Shown: one piece after another, positions 9,134 to 17,576 of the stretch
Layout: each line of letters opens with the position of its first letter
How positions within the stretch are numbered: position 1 is the first letter of the stretch
From: Peptoclostridium acidaminophilum DSM 3953
GTDB lineage: Bacteria > Bacillota > Clostridia > Peptostreptococcales > Peptostreptococcaceae
Assembly (NCBI RefSeq): GCF_000597865.1
Contig: NZ_CP007452.1
Location: 62,001-126,000 of the forward strand
Direction: 5' to 3'
Length of the DNA: 64,000 nucleotides
Notes under the pieces: generated by a model
Seen by the model: the letters and a program-made list of their open reading frames with translations, nothing else
What the model was told of the DNA's origin: nothing
Databases searched by the model: none
Position numbers and translations under genes: made by a program

Positions 9134-10426
9134 TTGAAAACTGTAGAGATTAATCCTAAAAAGCTTTCGGGAGATATTAGCGTGCCTCCTTCAAAAAGCG
9201 TAAGCCACAGAGCTATAATGGCGGCCGCGCTTTCGAAAGGGAAAAGCAGGATAGAGAACGTGATAATGTCAAAAGATATAGAAGCGACATGCAAAGGGCT
9301 TGAGAGTCTCGGAAGCAGTATAAAGATAGAGGATTCGGGAGAGGGAAGAGTGGCGCTGACAATAGAGGGCGGCGGAATGCCGCAGGTAAGAAACGATGCA
9401 ATAGACTGCATAGAATCAGGCTCTACGCTAAGATTCCTAATACCGCTTGCGGCTCTTACAGGGGAAGAAGTCACATTTGAAGGCCGAGGAAAGCTTGTTG
9501 AAAGGCCGCTTGATATGTACTACGATATATTTGAAAGCCAGGGACTCGAGTATAGAAATGAGCAGGGAAGGCTGCCGCTCACTCTAAAAGGCAAGCTTAA
9601 GGCCGGACACTTTAAAATCAAGGGTGATGTGAGCTCGCAATTCATAACGGGGCTTATGTTTGCGCTGCCGCTGGTGCAGGGTGACTCTGTAATAGAAATA
9701 GTCGGCAAGTTGGAATCGGTAGGCTATATAGACCTCACAATAGATGTGCTCAAGGCGTTCGGGGTGAGCATTGAAAATGACGGCTACAGCAGCTTTTACA
9801 TAAAGGGCGGCCAGAGCTACGCGCCTGCAGACTACAGGGTTGAAGGCGATTTTTCACAGGCGGCCTTCTGGCTTGTGGCAGGCACAATAGGCAGCGACGT
9901 TAACTGCCTTGATGTAGACAAGGATTCACTTCAGGGGGACAAGGAGATTGTCGATATAATAAAGGCAATGGGCGGAAACATAATTGTATCGGACGGATCA
10001 ATGCGTGCAAGCGCCAGTATCACAAGGGGAATAAGCATCGATGCTTCACAAATACCCGATATTGTGCCTATAATATCTGTAATGGCGGCCCTGAGCAAGG
10101 GCACCACAATAATAAGCAACGCATCCAGACTCAGGATAAAAGAGTCGGACAGGATAAAATCCACAGTATCAGAGCTTTCAAAGCTGGGAGCAGTTATAAG
10201 GGAGCTTGAAGACGGAATTGAGATAGAAGGCAGGGACGAACTTGAAGGTGGGGTCGTGGAAAGCTGGAACGATCACAGGATAGCAATGGCCATGGCGGTA
10301 GCATCAATAAGGTGCAAAAAACCAGTGGTTATAAACGGGGCGGAATCAGTCAAAAAATCGTACCCGGGATTTTGGAATGACTTTAGAAAGCTTGGAGGGG
10401 ACATAAATGAGCGGGATATGGGGTAA
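9134..10426 (+). CDS. aroA: 3-phosphoshikimate 1-carboxyvinyltransferase (EPSP synthase)
   Basis: Transfers enolpyruvyl from PEP to shikimate 3-phosphate. Motifs seen are PPSKSVSHRAIMAAALSKG, ESGSTLRFLIPLAAL, RPLDMYYDIF, DVSSQFITGLMFALP, RLRIKESDRI and WNDHRIAMAMAVA. I place the start at TTG 9134 (MKTVEINPKK): GGAGGGG (9121-9127) lies six bases upstream, while the in-frame ATG at 9119 has none and would place that sequence inside the gene. This gives 430 residues, a normal length. The first substrate segment reads SGSTLRF rather than the NAGTATR common in enteric enzymes. The gene's 3' end overlaps aroC by 20 bases. Confidence 0.95.
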   Translation: MKTVEINPKKLSGDISVPPSKSVSHRAIMAAALSKGKSRIENVIMSKDIEATCKGLESLGSSIKIEDSGEGRVALTIEGGGMPQVRNDAIDCIESGSTLRFLIPLAALTGEEVTFEGRGKLVERPLDMYYDIFESQGLEYRNEQGRLPLTLKGKLKAGHFKIKGDVSSQFITGLMFALPLVQGDSVIEIVGKLESVGYIDLTIDVLKAFGVSIENDGYSSFYIKGGQSYAPADYRVEGDFSQAAFWLVAGTIGSDVNCLDVDKDSLQGDKEIVDIIKAMGGNIIVSDGSMRASASITRGISIDASQIPDIVPIISVMAALSKGTTIISNASRLRIKESDRIKSTVSELSKLGAVIRELEDGIEIEGRDELEGGVVESWNDHRIAMAMAVASIRCKKPVVINGAESVKKSYPGFWNDFRKLGGDINERDMG

Positions 10427-11492
10427 AAATCTCAGACTGTCGATTTTCGGAGAATCACATGCGCCTGCTATAGGCATAGTCATAGACGGGCTGCCTCCGG
10501 GTACGGAGCTTGATATTGAGAATATCAGATTTCAAATGAACAGAAGAGCTCCCGGAAGAAACAAAATGTCCACTCCGAGGGGAGAAAAGGATGAATTTGA
10601 GATACTCAGCGGATACTTCAACGGAAAGACTACAGGGACGCCTCTTGCATGCATGATAAGAAACGCTGACAGGCGCTCGTCGGACTATGAGAACATAAGC
10701 AAGACTCCAAGACCTGGGCATGCCGACTACACTGGATTCGTAAAATACGGCGGGTTCAATGACTACAGAGGCGGGGGCCATTTTTCAGGCAGGCTAACAG
10801 CGCCGCTTGTATTTGCAGGGGCTATAGCCCAGCAGATACTCGAAGGCATGGGAATTGTCATAGCAGCCCATGCCCAGAGCGTGGCAGGTGTATGTGATAC
10901 TCGATTTGAAGAGGTGGATGTGGACAAGGAGCTTGTAGAAAGACTAAAAGCAAGTGAGCTTGCGGCAATAGACACTGCAAAGGGCGAGCTGATGAAAAGC
11001 GAGATACTAAAGGCGAGGGAAGAGCTTGATTCTGTCGGGGGAGTCATAGAATGCATGGCTCTGGGCATACCGGCGGGACTGGGAGACCCTTTTTTTGATT
11101 CAGTGGAGAGCAGGCTCTCGGGTATGCTTTTTTCAATACCGGCAGTGAAGGGCGTTGAGTTCGGGGCGGGCTTTGAAATCTCAAGAATGAGAGGTTCTAA
11201 GGCAAATGACGAGTATGTCATAAGTGACGGACAGATATCAACAAGCACCAATAATAACGGAGGTATACTGGGCGGCATAACAAGCGGCATGCCTATGGTT
11301 TTCAGGGCGGCGATAAAGCCCACACCGTCAATAAGCCAGATGCAATCGAGTGTTGATATCTTTTCGATGAAGGAGGTCCAGCTGCGAGTCGAGGGGAGGC
11401 ACGATCCGTGCATAGTGCCAAGAGCCATACCTGTTGTTGAATCGGCTGCGGCCCTGGTTATACTAGATATGATGCTTGAGGGGAGGAAATAG
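10407..11492 (+). CDS. aroC: chorismate synthase
   Basis: FMN-dependent 1,4-anti elimination of phosphate from EPSP to chorismate. The 361 residues carry the three family signatures: GESHAPAIGIVIDGLPPG, RRAPGRNKMSTPRGEKDEFE, and RPGHADYTGFVKYG with RGGGHFSGRLTAP. ATG 10407 lies inside the end of aroA behind GGAGGGG, indicating translational coupling. Like other chorismate synthases it needs reduced flavin from elsewhere; no flavin reductase is encoded nearby. Confidence 0.96.
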   Translation: MSGIWGKNLRLSIFGESHAPAIGIVIDGLPPGTELDIENIRFQMNRRAPGRNKMSTPRGEKDEFEILSGYFNGKTTGTPLACMIRNADRRSSDYENISKTPRPGHADYTGFVKYGGFNDYRGGGHFSGRLTAPLVFAGAIAQQILEGMGIVIAAHAQSVAGVCDTRFEEVDVDKELVERLKASELAAIDTAKGELMKSEILKAREELDSVGGVIECMALGIPAGLGDPFFDSVESRLSGMLFSIPAVKGVEFGAGFEISRMRGSKANDEYVISDGQISTSTNNNGGILGGITSGMPMVFRAAIKPTPSISQMQSSVDIFSMKEVQLRVEGRHDPCIVPRAIPVVESAAALVILDMMLEGRK

Positions 11493-11494
11493 GC

Positions 11495-12607
11495 ATGGGT
11501 GAATTGGAAATTCTCAGAAAAGATATAGACAGCATAGATGCGGCGCTTGTAGAGCTTTTCGAGCGAAGAATGGAGCTTGTAGCAAGGGTTGCAGACATAA
11601 AAGAGCAAAACGGAATCGGCGTGCTCAACAGCAACAGGGAGGAAGAGGTAATAAAGCACAACATGGAGCTTCTAAAGAACAAGGAGCTTTCACCTCAGCT
11701 TGAGATGTTCCTAAGAAGCGTCATGGATATAAGCAAGAGCCTGCAAAAGGAAAGGATGCGGGGAATAGGAAAGGAAGGCGTCAAGGTTGGATTCCAGGGC
11801 ACGAAGGGCTCGTTTGGACACGAGGCGGCCGCAGACTATTTCGGAAATGAGGCTGAGCTGCTCGAGTATGTAGAGTTTTCGGACGTGTTTTCCAGTCTGG
11901 AAAGAGGGGATGTCGAGTACGGAGTCCTTCCAATAGAGAACTCATCAACGGGCAGCATAACACAGGTGTACGACCTTCTGGGAAGCTACGGCTTTTATAT
12001 AGTCGGAGAAATCTGCGTAAAGGTTAGCCACAACCTTATGGCCGTAAAGGGCGCAAGGCTGGAAGACATAAAAGAGGTCTATTCTCACATGCAGGCTTTC
12101 GAGCAGTCGGGGAGATACTTCAAAAGGCATCCGGGATGGAAGTTGATACCCTATCACAACACGGCATACAGCGCCAGGTATGTTGCGCAAAGCGGCGACA
12201 TGACAAAGGCCGCGGTAGGAAGCCTCAATGCGGCGAGTCTGTACAATCTGGAGGTGCTCGCAAGCTCGATAAACGACAACAGCAACAATTTTACCAGGTT
12301 TGTAATAATAGGCAAGGAAATGAACCCAGACGCTGAAGCCGACAAGATAAGCCTCCATCTTTCTATAAAGCATAAGCCTGGAGCGCTCCATGAAACATTG
12401 GGATATTTTTCGGAAAATGGACTAAATATGATAAAGATAGAGTCGCGACCTGCAAAAGACAGCGCATGGGAGTACATGTTCTATATAGATTTTGAAGGCA
12501 ACATAAATGATAAAAAGACAAAGAAGGCTATAGAAGAGATAAAGGCGGGCAGCAGCTACTGCAGGATTCTCGGCAACTACAAGGCTTATGCCAGAGCGGG
12601 GGAATAG
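11495..12607 (+). CDS. pheA: bifunctional chorismate mutase / prephenate dehydratase (P-protein)
   Basis: A three-domain enzyme converting chorismate to prephenate and then phenylpyruvate. Residues 1-85 are an AroQ-type chorismate mutase helix bundle (LRKDIDSIDAALVELFERR). Residues about 95-275 are prephenate dehydratase (GTKGSFGHEAA, VLPIENSSTGSITQVYDLL and the catalytic NNFTRFVII). The last roughly 80 residues are an ACT domain with HKPGALHETLGYF and the Phe-binding IESRP motif, so feedback by phenylalanine is expected. ATG 11495 begins two bases after aroC ends, behind GAGGGGAGG. The mutase domain also supplies prephenate for TyrA, since no separate chorismate mutase is present. Confidence 0.95.
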   Translation: MGELEILRKDIDSIDAALVELFERRMELVARVADIKEQNGIGVLNSNREEEVIKHNMELLKNKELSPQLEMFLRSVMDISKSLQKERMRGIGKEGVKVGFQGTKGSFGHEAAADYFGNEAELLEYVEFSDVFSSLERGDVEYGVLPIENSSTGSITQVYDLLGSYGFYIVGEICVKVSHNLMAVKGARLEDIKEVYSHMQAFEQSGRYFKRHPGWKLIPYHNTAYSARYVAQSGDMTKAAVGSLNAASLYNLEVLASSINDNSNNFTRFVIIGKEMNPDAEADKISLHLSIKHKPGALHETLGYFSENGLNMIKIESRPAKDSAWEYMFYIDFEGNINDKKTKKAIEEIKAGSSYCRILGNYKAYARAGE

Positions 12608-12611
12608 AGCC

Positions 12612-13427
12612 ATGAAGGGGACGCTATACGGACTCCTCGGGGAGCGATTGTCGCACAGCATATCGCCACAGATACATTCGGCCATAATGGAGCTCTCGGG
12701 CACAAAGGGCTGCTACCACCTGTTCGAGGTGGAGAGGCAATCGCTCTCTGATGCAGTAAGGGGATTAAAGGCACTCGGGGCAGCCGGCGCCAATGTTACA
12801 ATCCCATATAAAAGCAGCGTCATGGAGCATATGGACTATATATCAGCTGAAGCCCAAAGAATAGGGGCTGTCAACACCATAGACTTTAGTGGCGGCATGT
12901 GCCATGGATATAACACTGATTATTACGGATTTGAAATGATGCTAAAAAGAGCCGGCATAGAAATAAAAGGCAGGAGCTTTCTGCTGCTTGGTACGGGCGG
13001 GGCTGCAAAAGCCGTTGCAGCATGTCTTGAGGATTTCGGATCATCCAGGATTTTGGCTGCAAGCACAAACCAGCAAAAGGCTAAAGAGACTCTGAGCGGA
13101 GTAGAAATAATTGACTATGAAGGCATAAAAGCGCTAGGCGAAATTGACACTGTAGTCAACTGTACGCCGCTAGGCATGCATCCGAATACAGAAAGTTCGC
13201 CGCTGACTGAAGAGCTCCTGTCAAAGTTTGATTCGGCAGTCGATCTAATATACAATCCAAGGAGGACGCTGTTTCTTACACAGGCAAGCAAGAGAGGCCT
13301 AAAAGCCATAGACGGACTCTACATGCTTGTGGGGCAGGCGGTAAAGGCTCAGGAGATATGGAATGAAATGAAGCTCGAGCAGAAAATGGTGGACGAAGTG
13401 TATGAAAGAGTAAAACAGCTGCTATAG
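12612..13427 (+). CDS. aroE: shikimate dehydrogenase (NADP(+))
   Basis: Reduces 3-dehydroshikimate to shikimate. Substrate-site residues are in LGERLSHSISPQIHSAIM, and NVTIPYKSSVMEHMD holds the catalytic lysine. GAVNTI and GYNTDYYGF follow, then the Rossmann loop LLGTGGAAKAVAACL and NCTPLGMHPN. I chose ATG 12612 (MKGTLYGLLGERLSHS, 271 residues), four bases past the pheA stop and behind GCGGGGGA. An upstream ATG at 12588 lies within pheA and lacks a ribosome-binding site. Confidence 0.95.
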   Translation: MKGTLYGLLGERLSHSISPQIHSAIMELSGTKGCYHLFEVERQSLSDAVRGLKALGAAGANVTIPYKSSVMEHMDYISAEAQRIGAVNTIDFSGGMCHGYNTDYYGFEMMLKRAGIEIKGRSFLLLGTGGAAKAVAACLEDFGSSRILAASTNQQKAKETLSGVEIIDYEGIKALGEIDTVVNCTPLGMHPNTESSPLTEELLSKFDSAVDLIYNPRRTLFLTQASKRGLKAIDGLYMLVGQAVKAQEIWNEMKLEQKMVDEVYERVKQLL

Positions 13428-13440
13428 GAGATGGTATATA

Positions 13441-13869
13441 ATGAAGGTGCTTGTAATAAACGGCCCAAATATAAATATGCTAGGTGTCAGGGAAAGGAAC
13501 ATATACGGAGATATGGACTTTGATGGCGTCTGCAGCTATATAAGGAGTGAAGCCGAAAGACTTGAAATAGAAGTGGAGCTGTGCCAGAGCAACATAGAAG
13601 GTGAGATAGTGGGCTTCATTCAGGAGGCGTACGGGAAATACGACGGCATAGTCATAAATCCCGCGGCCTACACACACTACAGCATAGCTATACACGACGC
13701 GCTAAAGGGAGTAGGGTTGCCGGCCATCGAGGTCCACATAAGCAACATACATGCCAGAGAGGAATTCAGAAAGGTTTCTGTGACTGCACCTGCCTGCAAA
13801 GGCCAAATATGTGGTCTTGGAATCCATGGATATGTGCTTGCGCTCATGGCGCTAAAAGGCATAAAATAG
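13441..13869 (+). CDS. aroQ: 3-dehydroquinate dehydratase, type II
   Basis: Dehydrates 3-dehydroquinate to 3-dehydroshikimate. The 142 residues match the small dodecameric type II enzyme. NGPNINMLGVRERNIYG opens the protein; SNIEGEIVGFIQEA, NPAAYTHYSIAIHDAL and EVHISNIHAREEFR hold the catalytic tyrosine/arginine loop and the active-site histidine. AGGAGATGGTAT lies before ATG 13441. It is the last recognised pathway gene in the operon; no shikimate kinase gene appears between 5 and 15 kb. Confidence 0.95.
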   Translation: MKVLVINGPNINMLGVRERNIYGDMDFDGVCSYIRSEAERLEIEVELCQSNIEGEIVGFIQEAYGKYDGIVINPAAYTHYSIAIHDALKGVGLPAIEVHISNIHAREEFRKVSVTAPACKGQICGLGIHGYVLALMALKGIK

Positions 13870-13894
13870 AATAAAACCTTAAAGGGGTGGTTCT

Positions 13895-14803
13895 ATGTAT
13901 TTTGTAACTTTCATATACGGCGGACAAGAGGATATAGGTGCTTTTGAAAAAATAGAAGCTGGCATAGTAAGAATAGGAGATATCTGCAGCAGGCTTGGAA
14001 TAAAAGCGCCTGATGATATGAACGAGCTCATAGCCATGTCAAGCGACGAGCTCATAGAGGACATGAGGGTTGCTTTAAGAGGCGGCAGGTTCAAGACTGT
14101 TAGCAAAGATAGTGTAAAGCTGTGCGCTCCCGTGCCATATCCAAGAAGAAATATAATATGCCTTGGAAAAAACTACTACGAGCATGCAAAGGAGCTCGAA
14201 GGCACATCGATAGACAGAGGCAACGAAAGGCCTGAGCATCCGATTTATTTCTCGAAAATTGCTGATCCGGCAGTAGGCGACGGTGACGACATAATCTACG
14301 ACAGATCAGTCACAGACGAGATAGACTATGAGGTCGAGCTTGCGGTGATAATAGGCAGGGATGGCATGGACATAAAACCTGAGGATGTGGAAAAGCACAT
14401 ATTCGGCTATACAATTGCCAACGACGTTTCGGCGAGAGACCTGCAAAGCAGCCACAAGCAGTGGTTCAGGGGCAAGTCTCTGAGCACATTTTGTCCCATG
14501 GGGCCATATATCGCGCATAGGAGCTTAATAAAGTATCCGGTAGAACTAGATCTCAAATGCAGCGTGAACGGCGACCTCAGGCAGAGCTCCAATACAAGGG
14601 ATATGATATTCGACATAGAGTATATAATAAGCGATATATCGCGCGGAATGCGGCTCAGGGCTGGAGACATAATACTTACAGGCACTCCTTCGGGTGTGGG
14701 CCTTGGCTTTAAGCCTTGCAAATACCTTAAGCCGGGTGACATAGTCAAATGCGAGATAGAAAAAATCGGAGCACTTGTAAACCAGGTGGTTGAAAAGAAA
14801 TAG
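13895..14803 (+). CDS. fumarylacetoacetate hydrolase family protein
   Basis: A 302-residue FAH-fold protein: about 75 unassigned N-terminal residues precede the catalytic domain. NIICLGKNYYEHAKEL, EIDYEVELAVIIGRDGMDI (metal-binding acidic residues), GYTIANDVSARDLQ, and the C-terminal GDIILTGTPSGVGLGF and LKPGDIVKCEIEKIG are classical for the family. Members hydrolyse C-C bonds in acylpyruvates or decarboxylate oxaloacetate; the substrate cannot be told from sequence. It starts 25 bases after aroQ behind AAGGGGTGG, so it is probably co-transcribed with the aro genes. An acylpyruvase or oxaloacetate decarboxylase role is plausible. Confidence 0.85.
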   Translation: MYFVTFIYGGQEDIGAFEKIEAGIVRIGDICSRLGIKAPDDMNELIAMSSDELIEDMRVALRGGRFKTVSKDSVKLCAPVPYPRRNIICLGKNYYEHAKELEGTSIDRGNERPEHPIYFSKIADPAVGDGDDIIYDRSVTDEIDYEVELAVIIGRDGMDIKPEDVEKHIFGYTIANDVSARDLQSSHKQWFRGKSLSTFCPMGPYIAHRSLIKYPVELDLKCSVNGDLRQSSNTRDMIFDIEYIISDISRGMRLRAGDIILTGTPSGVGLGFKPCKYLKPGDIVKCEIEKIGALVNQVVEKK

Positions 14804-14913
14804 AAAAGCATCATGCAAATGCAAAAAAATACTATAAAAAACATTTAAAGCAACTATACTGTGGGTAAATAGATTCCATCGGAGTATTTCGAGCAAAACG
14901 AGGAGGAATATGG

Positions 14914-15372
14914 ATGGAGTATATAGATTCATTTGTCGAAGCAGGAAGCCAGATACTGACAAGCATGGCCCAGCTAGAGTGCAATATGAGGGAGCCTTAT
15001 TTTATAGACAATGAGCTTAATGCTGAGAATGTGGTAATAATGGTAGGAGTTACAGGTGAGCTAAAGGGTCATGCGATGCTCAGCATGAATGAGGGGCTTG
15101 CTAAAGGCATAGCATCCAAAATGATGATGGGCATGCCTGTTGAAACGCTTGATGACATGGCAAAAAGCGCTCTGTCGGAGCTTACAAATATGGTTATGGG
15201 AACTACAGCAACCAAGCTGGAAGGAAAGGGTCTGAGCATAGACATTACCCCTCCGAGCCTTATGACAGGCGAGAGGCTGTCGGTTTCGAATGACGCAATT
15301 AAAACAGTATGTATACCCATAGAGACAGATCTTGGAGATATCAATTTCAATGTATCCATAAAAAACAAATAG
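14914..15372 (+). CDS. cheX: CheX-family chemotaxis phosphatase-like protein
   Basis: A 152-residue protein of the CheC/CheX/FliY superfamily. The helix SALSELTNMVMGTTATKL carries the E-x-x-N catalytic pair of CheX, the CheY-P phosphatase; SIDITPPSLMTGERL and the closing beta strand segment NFNVSIKNK are also typical. There is a good Shine-Dalgarno (GAGGAGG) before ATG 14914. It is a stand-alone gene with no chemotaxis genes beside it, and an intrinsic terminator follows at once. In such settings the protein may dephosphorylate a response regulator other than CheY. Confidence 0.8.
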   Translation: MEYIDSFVEAGSQILTSMAQLECNMREPYFIDNELNAENVVIMVGVTGELKGHAMLSMNEGLAKGIASKMMMGMPVETLDDMAKSALSELTNMVMGTTATKLEGKGLSIDITPPSLMTGERLSVSNDAIKTVCIPIETDLGDINFNVSIKNK

Positions 15373-15380
15373 CAAAATAT

Positions 15381-15404
15381 CCGGCTTTTAGCCGGTTTTT
15401 TTTA
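15381..15404 (+). terminator. intrinsic terminator after cheX
   Basis: CCGGC-TTTTA-GCCGG followed by eight T residues. It lies nine bases beyond the cheX stop. Confidence 0.85.
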
Positions 15405-15476
15405 TTTACGGACAAGCTCCATAGGGTATCAATTTTGTAATAAGCGAAATACCGGGCCCGGATTGGGGGGTTGAAG

Positions 15477-15674
15477 ATGGCATTTTCTAAAAGAAAGATG
15501 TTTTATTCAGCTATATTGTTGCTTTGTATAATTTTTTTCACAGGAGCATGCGCTATAACTGAATTTTTTATAGCTACGCAAATTGACAAGACCCAAAGCT
15601 ACGGACATATAAAAGAAAAAATAAAAGCAGTCATAGAAAAACAGGCCGTGCCTGATAGAGCTGAGATACCGTAG
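15477..15674 (+). CDS. small single-pass membrane or secreted protein, unknown
   Basis: Sixty-five residues from ATG 15477, with GGGGGG (15465-15470) upstream; a TTG at 15471 is too close to that site. The N-terminus MAFSKRKMFYSAILLLCIIF is a basic head plus a hydrophobic span of about 18 residues, followed by TGACAITEFFIATQIDK. It could be a signal peptide or an N-terminal anchor. A cysteine follows the span but the preceding residues (TGA) are a poor lipobox. The rest is charged and soluble. I do not recognise a family. It lies between the cheX terminator and a convergent HAD gene. Confidence 0.5.
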   Translation: MAFSKRKMFYSAILLLCIIFFTGACAITEFFIATQIDKTQSYGHIKEKIKAVIEKQAVPDRAEIP

Positions 15675-15676
15675 GC

Positions 15677-16147
15677 CTATCCTCTGAGAGTGGCTTTTAT
15701 CCTGTCGGTTTTATTCAACATATGGAATACATCGTCTACAGACTTTACGGCTATGTCACAATTGGATATAAGCTTGCCGCTGCAGCCTTCGGGGCCTATG
15801 ACCGCTACAGACAATATGCATTCTTTTGACATTTCAATGTCGTTTACTCCGTTGCCTACACACATGGTTTCGCATGGACCAAGAGAAATCACAGTTTCTT
15901 TTTTAAACAAGGAAGCCCTGTCGCTTGGAAATTTTCGAATCTCAATGTCTGTTCCGGCAAATTCTGCAGCAACATTCCCGTAAGTATCAGCAGTTGCTAC
16001 GTAAACATTCAAATGCTCCTTCAGAATCAAAAGCATTTCCATAGTCCTGTCAGAAACTTTTCCATCCTCAGCCAGAGTTCCGTTATAGTCAAACACTATA
16101 TTCTTTATGCATATATCTTTGAATCCGGGAATTGATATGTTTATCAT
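15677..16147 (-). CDS. HAD-family hydrolase, P-type-ATPase-like soluble form
   Basis: A 156-residue cytoplasmic HAD phosphatase without a cap domain. Motif I is IVFDYNGTLAEDGKVS with the nucleophile aspartate, motif II is the threonine in YVATADTYGN, and motif IV is CVGNGVNDIEM. Length and motif style match the soluble P-type-ATPase-like group (COG4087-like). The start has AGGAGG on the minus strand just upstream. Substrate unknown. It is convergent with the small membrane ORF, the two stops lying two bases apart. Confidence 0.8.
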   Translation of the reverse strand: MINISIPGFKDICIKNIVFDYNGTLAEDGKVSDRTMEMLLILKEHLNVYVATADTYGNVAAEFAGTDIEIRKFPSDRASLFKKETVISLGPCETMCVGNGVNDIEMSKECILSVAVIGPEGCSGKLISNCDIAVKSVDDVFHMLNKTDRIKATLRG

Positions 16148-16324
16148 AAAAAAACCTCCTTATAGTAAAGACATAACTGGATGCAAAATCATACATTATA
16201 ATTATAGCAATATTTATATCTTAGAGCACCCCTTTTGCAGCAGATTGGCTTCTAGTGCATTAAGGCTTGCTTATTGGGTGGCGCATCGACTCATCCCAGC
16301 CTAAAGAGGATGGAGTATTATCGT

Positions 16325-16352
16325 TTGAAATCTGATAAAATAAAGTTATAAA
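16325..16352 (+). promoter_or_regulatory. candidate promoter of the TPR gene
   Basis: TTGAAA (16325-16330), 16-base spacer, TATAAA (16347-16352), then 27 bases to the start codon with AAGGAGC between. The remainder of 16148-16324 shows no gene; it must hold the divergent minus-strand promoter of the HAD gene. Confidence 0.5.
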
Positions 16353-16379
16353 ACATTAGAAACATAAGGAGCTTTTGTT

Positions 16380-17576
16380 ATGAATAAAAACATTAAGATA
16401 GAGAGGCTTTGCCAATCGAAGGCCTTGAACCATATGAGAAACTCCAACATCACAGGGGCGGTTGAAGAGCTTAAAGCCTGCCTGGTCATGAATCCCCAAA
16501 ATGTTGAGACGCTGAATATGCTGGGATTTTGTTATTATATTTTGTGCAATTTTGACAGTGCCCGGGAGCTTTGGTTGGAGAGTATAGGGATTGAAGACAA
16601 GGATAACCAGGCGCATTCATATATGGAAATGATTGAACTTGAGGAGTTTCTGGCTATAAGGGAAAGCTTTGAAAGTGCAAAAAAATATTTTGAGCAGAGC
16701 GACTACAAGAATGCCGCATTTAAGGCGATGGGCTTAATAGATAAAAAGCCTGAGCTTGTAATGCCATATATAATAGCAGGAATATCTTTAATCAAGCTAG
16801 GAGATAATGAAACTGGAAGCGGTTATATACAAACAGCTATCTCAAAAGATTCGGAAAACGAGGAGCTAAAAAAATACAGCCAGATGTATATGAAGTCGGC
16901 TATAAAAACAGGACATGATTTTAAGTTGCTGAGCAAAAAAAACGCAGCCATAGCAATTTCAATCTGCATGGTTACCCTGGCCATAGCAGCAATGCTGGGG
17001 CAGGCACACCCACAAAGCGTCTCACAAAATGGCGAGGCTGCGTCTGTAAGCAAGCTTGCGAAGATAAAGCAAGAGCATTTTAAAAACGAAGAAAATGCAC
17101 AGGAAACGAGTCAGCAAAAGCAGTCAAGCAGCGTTGACAACGACAACACTCCTCAAAACGCAGACGCTGAAGCTTCAAGCAGCAAGCTCGATGGAAAGAT
17201 TGAGGATGAACAGGGGATTTATATAGCTTCGGCAGAAAAATTCAAGGCTGAAAACTATTCTGAGGCGGCCGCTGGATTTGAAAAGATAGCGCTAGGCGGT
17301 GAGCAGGAGCGTTTTGTGTCTGAATCTATTTTTTTTGCAGCACAATCATACGAAAGATTAAAAGAATTTGACAAAGCCATTAAATACTACGGGATGTATG
17401 TGGAATTTTTCAAGGAAGGCCATTACAGTGACGATTCCCTATACAGCCTGGGGCTGATATACTATGCGCAGGGAGACCAGGATAAGTCTCAAAGCACTTT
17501 AAAAAGGCTAAAGCGTGAATATCCGGATAGTATGTTCATAAATTCAAAGGTGGAAGATATTATTCTCCAGGAATAG
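16380..17576 (+). CDS. TPR-repeat membrane protein
   Basis: 398 residues. The N-terminal 180 residues are helical TPR-like repeats (ALNHMRNSNITGAVEELKAC, then a second block around 95-170). One transmembrane span lies at about 188-207 (NAAIAISICMVTLAIAAMLG). A Ser/Gln/Asn-rich linker runs to about 270, followed by C-terminal TPR repeats (YSEAAAGFEKIAL, FDKAIKYYGMYVEFF, YSLGLIYYAQGDQDKSQSTL). The linker and C-terminal TPRs probably face the outside, as in YbgF/tol-pal-like proteins. This is a scaffolding protein of unknown partner; gene neighbours give no hint. Confidence 0.7.
   Translation: MNKNIKIERLCQSKALNHMRNSNITGAVEELKACLVMNPQNVETLNMLGFCYYILCNFDSARELWLESIGIEDKDNQAHSYMEMIELEEFLAIRESFESAKKYFEQSDYKNAAFKAMGLIDKKPELVMPYIIAGISLIKLGDNETGSGYIQTAISKDSENEELKKYSQMYMKSAIKTGHDFKLLSKKNAAIAISICMVTLAIAAMLGQAHPQSVSQNGEAASVSKLAKIKQEHFKNEENAQETSQQKQSSSVDNDNTPQNADAEASSSKLDGKIEDEQGIYIASAEKFKAENYSEAAAGFEKIALGGEQERFVSESIFFAAQSYERLKEFDKAIKYYGMYVEFFKEGHYSDDSLYSLGLIYYAQGDQDKSQSTLKRLKREYPDSMFINSKVEDIILQE

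Noticed and set aside
15477-15674. Lipoprotein signal in the small membrane ORF
   Set aside because: The residues before the cysteine (TGA) do not fit a lipobox well, so it is described only as a membrane or secreted protein.
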